Source of the DNA: Hydrogenophaga sp.
Lineage (GTDB): Bacteria; Pseudomonadota; Gammaproteobacteria; Burkholderiales; Burkholderiaceae_C
DNA: 8,457 nt
Reading direction: 5' to 3'
Assembly: GCA_025458415.1 (NCBI GenBank)
Contig: JALOSN010000027.1
Span: 1-8,457, forward strand
Shown: in pieces, positions 1 to 6,196 of the stretch
Position numbering within the stretch: position 1 is the stretch's first letter
How the letters are laid out: the number at the start of each line of letters is the position of its first letter
Translations under genes and position numbers: made by a program
Notes under the pieces: generated by a model
Database searches by the model: none
Told to the model about the DNA's origin: nothing
The model's input: only the letters and a program-made list of their open reading frames with translations

Positions 1-76
1 CCCCACGCTCCCCACTTCGTGTGGTTCGCTGCCCCCCGAGGGGGCTGTGCTTGCTTGGGGCGGCCCGGCGCGGCGC
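1..76. repeat. GC-rich palindromic repeat inside purL, in frame
   Basis: The stretch contains a 6-bp inverted repeat (31-36 with 40-45, GCCCCC cga GGGGGC), a smaller stem (CCAC/GTGG around a TTCGT loop, 13-25), and a GGGGCGGCCCGG block at 57-68. This composition matches, from memory, a dispersed intergenic repeat of Comamonadaceae chromosomes. On the minus strand it is read without a stop as part of PurL, giving a low-complexity peptide rich in G, P, S and A (AGPPQASTAPSGGSEPHE). The left boundary is outside the window and the right boundary near 76 is approximate. Copy number could not be checked here. Confidence 0.6.
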
Positions 77-1887
77 ACGGCGTCTTCGTTGCCCACGAAG
101 AGGTGCCGCTCTTCGGTGGCCACGCCGACAACGGCAAACGGGCAACGCTCGCGCTCACAGAAGGCCCTGAACTGTTCCAGCGACTCGGGCGCGATGGCCA
201 GCACGTAGCGCTCCTGGCTCTCGTTGCACCAGATTTCCTTGGGCGCGAGGCCGCTCTCCTCCAGCGGCACGGCCCGCAGGTCGAAGCGCGCGCCGCGGCC
301 GGCGTCGTTCACCAGTTCGGGGAAGGCGTTGGACAGGCCGCCCGCGCCCACGTCGTGGATGAACAGCACCGGATTCTTCTCACCCTGCGCCCAGCAGTGG
401 TTGATGACCTCCTGCGCCCGGCGCTCGATCTCGGGGTTGCCGCGCTGCACGCTGTCGAAGTCCAGCGAGGCGGCGTTGGTACCGGTGGCCATGGAGCTGG
501 CGGCGCCGCCGCCCATGCCGATCTTCATGCCCGGGCCGCCGAGCTGGATCAGCAGCGTGCCGGCCGGGAAATCGATCTTCTTGGTCTGCGTCGCGTCGAT
601 CTGGCCCAGACCGCCCGCGATCATGATGGGCTTGTGGTAACCGCGGGTCACGCCCCCCACGTCCTGCTCGTATTCGCGGAAGTAGCCCAGCAGGTTCGGA
701 CGGCCGAACTCGTTGTTGAACGCGGCGCCGCCCAGCGGGCCTTCGGTCATGATCTGCAGCGGGCTGGCGATGTGATCGGGTTTGCCGCCCGGCTGGTCGC
801 TCAAACCGCCCCAGAGCTTGGAGACGGTGAAGCCGGTCAGGCCCGCCTTGGGCTTGGAGCCGCGGCCGGTCGCTCCTTCGTCGCGGATCTCGCCACCCGC
901 GCCGGTGGAGGCACCGGGGAACGGGGAAATCGCGGTCGGGTGGTTGTGGGTCTCCACCTTCATCAGGATATGGTGGGTGGCGGCTTCGGCCCGGTAGGCG
1001 GGGGAGGCATCCGCGCGGTCCACACGGGCCACAAAGCGCTCCAGCCGGTGACCCTCCATGATGGAGGCATTGTCCGAGTACGCGACGATGGTGTGCTGCG
1101 GGCTCGTCTGGTGCGTGTGGCGGATCATGCCGAACAGGCTCTTGTCCTGCGCCAGGCCGTCAATGGTGAACTGCGCGTTGAAGATCTTGTGGCGACAGTG
1201 TTCGCTGTTCGCCTGCGCAAACATCATCAGCTCGACGTCGGTCGGATTGCGGTTCAGGCCCTTGAACGCGTTGACCAGGTAGTCGATCTCGTCGTCGGCC
1301 AGGGCCAGGCCCCAGTCGGTGTTGGCCCTTTCCAGGGCAGCACGGCCGCCACCCAGCACGTCCACATGCTCCATGGGCACCGGATGCAGCTCGGTGAACA
1401 ATGCTTCGGCCTGGGTGCGATCGGTGGTCACCGATTCGGTCATGCGGTCATGCAGCCGATCGGCCACAGAGCGCAATTGCGCCTCTGACAGACTGGCCTT
1501 TCCCAGCAATCCACTCCTGAGACCGATGCGGAACTCGACCATGCGCTCGACACGGTGCAGGGTCAGGCCGCAGTTGTGTGCGATATCGGTGGCCTTGGAG
1601 GCCCAGGGTGAGACGGTGCCCAGGCGGGGCAGCACGTACAGCGCCGGGGCGCCGGCCGCTTCAGCCGAAACGAAAGCCTCGGAGACCGGATCACCGTAGT
1701 TCAGCAACTGGCCCAGGCGCTCCACGGTGTCCGCATCCGGCGCAGCACTGAAGGACGCCAGATGCACGAAACGGGCCGAAAGGCCCGTGATCTTGTCGGA
1801 AACCGCCTGCAGGCGGGACAGAAGTTGCTGGACTTTGAAGTCGCTGACGGCGTTGCCGCCATCGAAAAAGCGCAGGTGCAGGGTCAC
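1..1887 (-). CDS. purL: Phosphoribosylformylglycinamidine synthase, N-terminal part (runs off left edge)
   Basis: PurL makes FGAM from FGAR, glutamine and ATP, the fourth step of cytosolic de novo purine synthesis. The visible 629 codons are about half of the large, single-chain proteobacterial enzyme (roughly 1300 residues), so the C-terminal synthase half and the glutamine amidotransferase domain lie outside. Recognisable family blocks, in order: the N-terminal PurS-like region (about 1-170) with GTVSPWASKATDIAHNCG; NSEHCRHK at 227-234; THNHPTAISPFPGA at 313-326, followed by GAGGEIRDEGATGRG; DFDSVQRGNPE at 476-486; and HDVGAGGLSNAFPEL from 511. The start is GTG at 1887 (VTLHLRFFDGG), which fits the N-terminus of relatives. 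AAGG lies nine bases upstream as a weak ribosome site. No frameshift or stop was seen. The odd part is the last visible stretch, from about codon 604, which is encoded by a palindromic repeat read in frame. Confidence 0.97.
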   Translation of the reverse strand, partial: MTLHLRFFDGGNAVSDFKVQQLLSRLQAVSDKITGLSARFVHLASFSAAPDADTVERLGQLLNYGDPVSEAFVSAEAAGAPALYVLPRLGTVSPWASKATDIAHNCGLTLHRVERMVEFRIGLRSGLLGKASLSEAQLRSVADRLHDRMTESVTTDRTQAEALFTELHPVPMEHVDVLGGGRAALERANTDWGLALADDEIDYLVNAFKGLNRNPTDVELMMFAQANSEHCRHKIFNAQFTIDGLAQDKSLFGMIRHTHQTSPQHTIVAYSDNASIMEGHRLERFVARVDRADASPAYRAEAATHHILMKVETHNHPTAISPFPGASTGAGGEIRDEGATGRGSKPKAGLTGFTVSKLWGGLSDQPGGKPDHIASPLQIMTEGPLGGAAFNNEFGRPNLLGYFREYEQDVGGVTRGYHKPIMIAGGLGQIDATQTKKIDFPAGTLLIQLGGPGMKIGMGGGAASSMATGTNAASLDFDSVQRGNPEIERRAQEVINHCWAQGEKNPVLFIHDVGAGGLSNAFPELVNDAGRGARFDLRAVPLEESGLAPKEIWCNESQERYVLAIAPESLEQFRAFCERERCPFAVVGVATEERHLFVGNEDAVRRAGPPQASTAPSGGSEPHEVGSVG

Positions 1888-1937
1888 GTCGGGTGGCCTT
1901 GGGCAGGAAGACCGGCAAAGGTCGGTGGAAACCCGCA

Positions 1938-1943
1938 ATTTTA
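1938..1943 (-). promoter_or_regulatory. Probable purL -10 box
   Basis: On the minus strand the hexamer is TAAAAT, a five-of-six match to TATAAT, in the context GGCTAAAATTGCGG. It would start transcription near 1931 and give a leader of about 44 nt before the purL GTG at 1887. No convincing -35 hexamer is visible at the usual distance. I see no PurR-like operator, but I could not scan with a matrix. Confidence 0.5.
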
Positions 1944-2013
1944 GCCGGCAGCTTCTGCGGGCCTGGACCGATGGGGGTCGAACAACGGCAATGATGCGCG
2001 GTTCGGCACCCGA

Positions 2014-2022
2014 TGGGATAAT
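2014..2022 (+). promoter_or_regulatory. Extended -10 promoter of map
   Basis: TGGGATAAT is an extended -10 element (TG, one base, then GATAAT, five of six). There is no -35 match 17 bases upstream, which extended -10 promoters can tolerate. The expected start point, about seven bases past the hexamer, falls at or next to the A of the map ATG at 2030, so the transcript would have almost no leader. It probably drives map and glnD together. Confidence 0.5.
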
Positions 2023-2029
2023 CCGCCCC

Positions 2030-2860
2030 ATGAGCATCACCTACAAAGATGAGGCCGGTATCGCGGCCATGCGGTTGGCCTGCCGCCTGGCGTCCGAAGT
2101 GTTGGATTACCTGACCCCGCTGATCCGGCCGGGCATCACCACCGGCGAGATAGACCGGCTGGCGGCCGACTACATGAAGCAGCAGGGTACGGTGTCGGCC
2201 ACCATCGGGTATCAGCCCAACGGCTACCCACCCTTTCCCGGCCACCTGTGCACCTCGCTGAACCACGTGGTGTGCCACGGCATTCCCGGGGACAAGGTGC
2301 TGAAAAAGGGAGACATCCTCAATGTCGACGTCACCGTCATCAAGGATGGCTGGTATGGCGACAACAGCCGCATGTTCCTCATCGGTGGCGAGTCGGCCTG
2401 CAGCGTGGCGGCACGGCGCCTGTGCCAGGTCACCTACGAGGCCATGTGGAAGGGCATCGAGATGGTCCGACCTGGTGCCCGTCTGGGTGATATCGGACAT
2501 GCGATCCAGACATTTGCCGAGGCGAACGGCTACACCGTGGTGCGCGAGTTTTGCGGGCATGGCATCGGACAGCGGTTTCATGAGGAGCCCCAGGTCCTTC
2601 ATTACGGACGCCCCGGCACCATGGAAGAGCTCAAGCCGGGCATGATCTTCACGATCGAGCCCATGATCAATGCGGGCAAGCGCGACATCAAGGAAATGGG
2701 CGACGGCTGGACCATCGTCACCCGTGACCGTTCACTGTCTGCCCAGTGGGAACACACCGTGCTGGTGACACCGACCGGTTACGAGGTGCTCACCCTTTCC
2801 GCAGGCAGCCTCGCACCGCCCCCCTTCGTCGGGGTCTCCGCCATTCCGGTGGCGGCCTGA
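2030..2860 (+). CDS. map: Type I methionine aminopeptidase
   Basis: Removes the initiator methionine from nascent cytosolic proteins when the next residue is small; a two-metal peptidase of the pita-bread fold. All expected ligands are present in the 276-residue product: the substrate-binding His83 (VCHGIPGD), metal ligands Asp100 (NVDV), Asp111 (GDNS), His177 (CGHGIG), Glu210 (FTIEPMIN) and Glu241 (WEHTVLV), plus His184 (RFHEEP). It lacks an N-terminal zinc-finger extension, consistent with the bacterial type. The start at 2030 gives MSITYKDEAG, the normal N-terminus; the frame is open further upstream to 1727, but that part is antisense to purL. No Shine-Dalgarno sequence precedes the ATG. 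The last 20 or so residues form a proline- and alanine-rich tail beyond the catalytic fold (E. coli enzyme: 264 residues). It heads a tandem pair with glnD, 31 nt downstream. Confidence 0.98.
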   Translation: MSITYKDEAGIAAMRLACRLASEVLDYLTPLIRPGITTGEIDRLAADYMKQQGTVSATIGYQPNGYPPFPGHLCTSLNHVVCHGIPGDKVLKKGDILNVDVTVIKDGWYGDNSRMFLIGGESACSVAARRLCQVTYEAMWKGIEMVRPGARLGDIGHAIQTFAEANGYTVVREFCGHGIGQRFHEEPQVLHYGRPGTMEELKPGMIFTIEPMINAGKRDIKEMGDGWTIVTRDRSLSAQWEHTVLVTPTGYEVLTLSAGSLAPPPFVGVSAIPVAA

Positions 2861-2891
2861 GCCATCCGATCTTCATCTCCTCCTGTCAGGC

Positions 2892-5576
2892 ATGTCCCTG
2901 GGTGACCTCCACGCGCTGAGGCAGCAGTATCGCGAAGGCAAGACGGCCCTGTTCGCCCGGCTGGGAGTGCAGGGCTCCACGACACGAGGCATTTCAAGTT
3001 CGCTGCGCCAGCTGGCCCGACTGACGGACCGAACGCTGACAGAGCTGTGGCAGCGGGCGTCACTGGGAGCTGGTTTTTCGCTGGTGGCCGTTGGCGGGTA
3101 CGGGCGCGGCGAACTGTTCCCGCACTCCGACGTCGACGTGCTGGTGTTGCTGCCGGATGGGGCGCTCCCGGACCACGACGAAACCCTCAAGGGCCGCCTG
3201 GAGTCATTCATCGGCGCCTGCTGGGACCTGGGTCTGGAAATCGGCTCCAGCGTACGCACAGTCGCCGACTGCGTCGAGGAGGCCCGCCGCGATGTGACCG
3301 TGCAGACATCGCTGCTGGAGTCCAGGCTGATCTGCGGCCACCGTCCTGCGTTCCGGCGCCTCGTCCAGGCCCTGGGTGATGCCATGGACCCCAAGGCCTT
3401 CTTTGTGGCGAAGATGCTGGAGATGCGCCAGCGGCACCACAAGTTCGAGAACACTCCGTATGCCCTGGAACCCAATTGCAAGGAGTCACCGGGCGGCCTT
3501 CGCGACCTGCAGGTGATTCTCTGGGTGTCCAAGGCCGCTGGCTTCGGGCGCAGCTGGGACGAGCTGGCGCGGCGCGGCCTGGCCACTCCGCTGGAAGCAC
3601 GGCAAATCAAGGCCAACGAGGCCCTGCTCACCCTGATCAGAGCCCGCCTGCACCTGCTGGCCAACCGTCGGGAGGACAGGCTGGTGTTCGACCTGCAGAA
3701 CACGGTGGCGGAGTCGTTCGGTTATCGCACGCAGATGCCGGAACCCCCGGTCCCCGGCGCGCGCCGCTCGACCCAGTTGCGCCGCGCCAGCGAGGCGCTG
3801 ATGAAGCGCTACTACTGGGCTGCCAAGGCCGTCGCACAGCTCAACCAGATTCTGCTGCTGAACATTGAGGAGCGGCTCAAGCAGGACGAAGCCAGCGCCG
3901 GCGACCTGCTGCGCCCGATCAACGAACGCTTCTTCGACAAGGCCGGCATGCTGGAGGTGGCGAGCGACCACCTCTACATCCAGCAGCCTCACGCCATCCT
4001 GGAGACCTTTCTGGTCTATCAGACCACCGTAGGCATCAAGGGGCTGTCAGCGCGCACGCTGCGCGCGCTGTACAACGCCCGCCCGGTGATGAATGCGGCC
4101 TTCCGGCGCGACCCGGTCAACCGGCAGACCTTTCTGCGCATCCTGCAGGAACCCGAAGGCATCACCCATGCCATGCGCCTGATGAACCAGACCTCGGTGC
4201 TCGGGCGCTACCTCTGGGTGTTCCGCAACATCGTCGGGCAGATGCAGCACGACCTGTTCCACGTCTACACGGTGGACCAGCACATCCTGATGGTGTTGCG
4301 CAACGTCCGGCGCTTCTTCATTGCCGACCATTCCCACGAGTACCCGTTCTGCTCCCAGCTGGCCGCTGGCTGGGACAAGCCGTGGATCCTGTACATCGCC
4401 GCGATCTTTCACGATATTGCCAAGGGTCGCGGAGGTGACCATTCCGACCTGGGCGCACACGATGTTCGCACGTTCTGCAGGCAGCACGGCATCCCGCGGG
4501 ACGACACGCGGCTGATCGCTTTTCTGGTGGCCGAACACCTCACCATGAGCCGCATGGCCCAGAAGGAAGACCTGAGCGACCCGGACGTGATTGCCGCGTT
4601 TGCGAGGCGAGTGGGCAGCGAGCGCTACCTGACGGCGCTCTACCTGCTGACCGTGGCCGACATCCGTGGCACCAGTCCCAAAGTCTGGAATGCCTGGAAG
4701 GGCAAGCTGCTGGAAGACCTGTACCGATACACCTCGCGCGTCCTTGGTGGGCGTGCGCCAGACCCCGGTGCGGTGGTCGAGGGCCGCAAGCGCGAGGCGC
4801 TGGCCATTCTCGCCTTGCATGCCCTGCCCCACATGGTCCACAAGGCACTGTGGGACACCCTGGATGTCAGCTATTTCATGCGCCACCAGGCCGATGACAT
4901 CGCATGGCACACCCGCGTTCTGACCCGTCAACTGGCCCAGCAAGGGCGCGCGGCTGCGCCAGCCGAGGCGACCACGCCCGGTGCCGACGACCGGGCCATC
5001 GTACGCGCTCGCCTGTCACCAGAGGGAGAGGGACTGCAGGTGCTGGTCTATGCGCCTGACCAAAGTGACCTGTTTGCGCGTATCTGCGGCTACTTCGACA
5101 CATCGGACTTCAGCATCCTGGATGCCCGCATCCACACCACCCGCGACGGGCATGCGCTCGACACCTTCCAGGTGGTGGCACCCAGCCTGGCTGACCATTA
5201 CCGCGAGCTGATTGCCATGGTCGAGCGCAACCTGGCCCAGACCATCGATGCCCGCGGCGCCCTGCCACCGCCCAGCCGGGGGCGCCTGTCGCGCCGCGTC
5301 AAGAGCTTTCCGGTCACGCCGCGCGTGGACCTGCGTCCCGATGAAAAGGCACAACGCTGGTTGCTCAGTGTCTCGGCCAGCGACCGTTCGGGACTGCTGT
5401 ACGGGATCTCCCGTGTTCTGGCGCGCCATCAGATCAGCGTGCAACTGGCCAAGATCACCACCTTGGGTGAGCGGGTCGAAGACACTTTTCTGATCAGTGG
5501 CCCGTCACTCCAGGTCAACAAGCGGCAGATCGAAATCGAGACCGAGCTGCTCGAATCGCTGGCCGGCGCAGGCTGA
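2892..5576 (+). CDS. glnD: Bifunctional uridylyltransferase/uridylyl-removing enzyme (PII regulator)
   Basis: GlnD is the glutamine sensor of nitrogen control: it uridylylates PII proteins (GlnB/GlnK) when glutamine is low and removes UMP when glutamine is high. The 894-residue length is normal. Domains in order: nucleotidyltransferase with GGYGRGEL at 68-75 and the metal-binding pair Asp80 and Asp82 (SDVDVLVLL); the GlnD-specific helical region with ESPGGLRDLQ near 198-207; an HD hydrolase domain (about 456-580) with His507-Asp508 in FHDIAKGRGGDHS and His549 in AEHLTMS; then two C-terminal ACT domains, about 714-785 and 823-890, the likely glutamine-binding part. All motifs for both activities appear intact. 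The ATG at 2892 lies 31 nt after map and has only a weak CAGG upstream, so transcription is probably shared with map. A start further downstream would cut into the N-terminal helix, so 2892 is preferred. Confidence 0.98.
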   Translation: MSLGDLHALRQQYREGKTALFARLGVQGSTTRGISSSLRQLARLTDRTLTELWQRASLGAGFSLVAVGGYGRGELFPHSDVDVLVLLPDGALPDHDETLKGRLESFIGACWDLGLEIGSSVRTVADCVEEARRDVTVQTSLLESRLICGHRPAFRRLVQALGDAMDPKAFFVAKMLEMRQRHHKFENTPYALEPNCKESPGGLRDLQVILWVSKAAGFGRSWDELARRGLATPLEARQIKANEALLTLIRARLHLLANRREDRLVFDLQNTVAESFGYRTQMPEPPVPGARRSTQLRRASEALMKRYYWAAKAVAQLNQILLLNIEERLKQDEASAGDLLRPINERFFDKAGMLEVASDHLYIQQPHAILETFLVYQTTVGIKGLSARTLRALYNARPVMNAAFRRDPVNRQTFLRILQEPEGITHAMRLMNQTSVLGRYLWVFRNIVGQMQHDLFHVYTVDQHILMVLRNVRRFFIADHSHEYPFCSQLAAGWDKPWILYIAAIFHDIAKGRGGDHSDLGAHDVRTFCRQHGIPRDDTRLIAFLVAEHLTMSRMAQKEDLSDPDVIAAFARRVGSERYLTALYLLTVADIRGTSPKVWNAWKGKLLEDLYRYTSRVLGGRAPDPGAVVEGRKREALAILALHALPHMVHKALWDTLDVSYFMRHQADDIAWHTRVLTRQLAQQGRAAAPAEATTPGADDRAIVRARLSPEGEGLQVLVYAPDQSDLFARICGYFDTSDFSILDARIHTTRDGHALDTFQVVAPSLADHYRELIAMVERNLAQTIDARGALPPPSRGRLSRRVKSFPVTPRVDLRPDEKAQRWLLSVSASDRSGLLYGISRVLARHQISVQLAKITTLGERVEDTFLISGPSLQVNKRQIEIETELLESLAGAG

Positions 5577-5599
5577 GTGGCCGAAGGACACCAGGGGGC

Positions 5600-5628
5600 T
5601 GTCCACGAACTCCGGAAGGCCTTATAAT
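5600..5628 (+). promoter_or_regulatory. rpmE2 promoter
   Basis: A perfect TATAAT at 5623-5628 lies in the glnD-rpmE2 gap. The hexamer TGTCCA at 5600-5605, 17 bases upstream, is a poor -35 (three of six). Transcription would start near 5635. A short inverted repeat, GGACA/TGTCC (5586-5590 with 5600-5604), overlaps the -35 position; with no T tract it is not a convincing glnD terminator, so some read-through from glnD is possible. Confidence 0.65.
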
Positions 5629-5634
5629 TGAGAG

Positions 5635-5717
5635 CTTTGTAACTTGCGGCAAGTACAGCAAGGCATCCCAAAGACGGATTTGCTGCGGCTGTCGCACCTG
5701 AACCCCGAGGAAGCGCC
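5635..5717 (+). promoter_or_regulatory. Structured 5' leader of rpmE2
   Basis: The predicted 83-nt leader can fold into a small stem (CTTG/CAAG, 5643-5653) and a larger bulged stem-loop. In the latter, CAGCAA (5656-5661) pairs with TTGCTG (5680-5685) and ATCC (5665-5668) pairs with GGAT (5676-5679), leaving a three-base GGC bulge and a seven-base loop. A good ribosome site, GAGGAAG at 5707-5713, sits four bases before the ATG and outside the stem. Ribosomal-protein leaders often carry autoregulatory structures; whether this one does is inference. Confidence 0.4.
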
Positions 5718-5972
5718 ATGAAAGAAGGCATTCACCCCAACTACCGCGAAGTGTGCTTCGTGGACCTGTCCAACAACTTCAAGTTCGTGACCCGCTCTTG
5801 CGTGAACACCAAGGAGATGGTCAAGATGGACGACGGCCGTGAACTGCCGCTGTTCAAGCTGGACACCTCGAGCGAATCGCACCCCTTCTACACCGGCACC
5901 CAGAAAAGTGTCGACAACATGGGTGGCCGCGTCGAGAAGTTCCGCAACCGCTACGCCAAGGCAGCCAAGTAA
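5718..5972 (+). CDS. rpmE2: 50S ribosomal protein L31, type B (zinc-independent form)
   Basis: An 84-residue protein of the large ribosomal subunit that bridges towards the 30S head. It is the type B form: it begins MKEGIHPNYREV, has FKFVTRS at 21-27, and carries the characteristic SSESHPFYTG at 51-60 and GGRVEKFRNRY at 69-79. The paired cysteines that bind zinc in type A L31 are missing; only two isolated cysteines, Cys13 and Cys28, are seen. It has its own promoter, a structured leader and a strong ribosome site (GAGGAAG), and ends in an intrinsic terminator, so it is probably a single-gene unit. Type B copies are Zur-repressed where a type A paralogue exists, but I see no Zur-like inverted repeat at this promoter, which fits a constitutive copy. 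Confidence 0.97.
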   Translation: MKEGIHPNYREVCFVDLSNNFKFVTRSCVNTKEMVKMDDGRELPLFKLDTSSESHPFYTGTQKSVDNMGGRVEKFRNRYAKAAK

Positions 5973-5978
5973 CCGGCT

Positions 5979-6011
5979 GCCGGTCGCCTGCCCAGCGGGC
6001 CGGCGACCTGC
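5979..6011 (+). other. Strong stem-loop just after rpmE2 stop
   Basis: GGTCGCC (5982-5988) pairs with GGCGACC (6002-6008), and inside it GCCC (5990-5993) pairs with GGGC (5997-6000) around an AGC loop, with a single t/c mismatch between the helices. A further GC pair set (5979-5980 with 6010-6011) can close the base. It lies six bases past the rpmE2 stop and has no T tract, so it is not a terminator by itself. It may protect the mRNA 3' end or be a REP-like element. Confidence 0.55.
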
Positions 6012-6015
6012 CAGG

Positions 6016-6044
6016 AAAGCAGCCGCTGTGGCTGCTTTTTTTTT
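6016..6044 (+). terminator. Intrinsic terminator of rpmE2
   Basis: AAAGCAGCC (6016-6024) and GGCTGCTTT (6030-6038) form a nine-pair stem around a GCTGT loop, followed by an unbroken T run through 6044. This is a textbook Rho-independent terminator, and because the A-rich 5' side can pair with the T run it may also work in the reverse direction. Confidence 0.92.
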
Positions 6045-6062
6045 CAGGTTCAGGCCGCCCGC

Positions 6063-6079
6063 GGACAGGTAGCCTGTCC
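6063..6079. other. Perfect 7-bp inverted repeat in the intergenic gap
   Basis: GGACAGG and CCTGTCC flank a TAG loop; flanking CGC/GCG bases can extend the stem across a small bulge. It sits 19 bases past the T run of the rpmE2 terminator and about 115 bases before the membrane-protein start. It could be an operator, a leader hairpin or a chance palindrome. The rest of the 148-base gap (6045-6192) holds only a poor -10 candidate (GATACT, 6122-6127) and the micro-ORF. Confidence 0.4.
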
Positions 6080-6160
6080 TGGCGAAATCGGTACATCTGC
6101 CTCCTGCCCGTACACTCCGGCGATACTTTGCGCGTGTCGGTTCGATCGGACCGCCCCCAG

Positions 6161-6196
6161 ATGCCTGAAGTACCCGTCCAACACCTCCCGCAGTGA
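6161..6196 (+). CDS. Possible 11-residue upstream ORF
   Basis: ATG at 6161 opens MPEVPVQHLPQ and stops with TGA at 6194-6196. That stop overlaps the GTG start of the membrane protein by GTGA (6193-6196), the classic arrangement for translational coupling. Neither start has a good Shine-Dalgarno sequence (only GGA about a dozen bases before the ATG). It may be a translated leader that delivers ribosomes to the GTG, or simply chance. No homologue is recognised. Confidence 0.25.
   Translation: MPEVPVQHLPQ

Noticed and set aside
19..1488. Long plus-strand open frame of 489 codons opposite purL
   Set aside because: It is antisense to clear, continuous PurL coding sequence; long open antisense frames are expected in GC-rich genes with G/C third positions, and the product resembles no family.
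1727..2029. Upstream extension of map
   Set aside because: The frame is open, but this part lies antisense to purL and across the divergent promoter region; the normal Map N-terminus begins at 2030.
1691..2602. Minus-strand open frame of 303 codons opposite map
   Set aside because: It overlaps both the purL 5' end and the whole map catalytic region, where the metal-ligand motifs prove the other strand is coding.
5586..5604. Terminator after glnD
   Set aside because: GGACA/TGTCC is only a 5-bp stem with a nine-base loop and no T run, and it overlaps the rpmE2 promoter.
5600..5717. Possible Zur operator controlling type B L31
   Set aside because: No Zur-type inverted repeat with AT-rich half-sites is visible around the -10 or start point.
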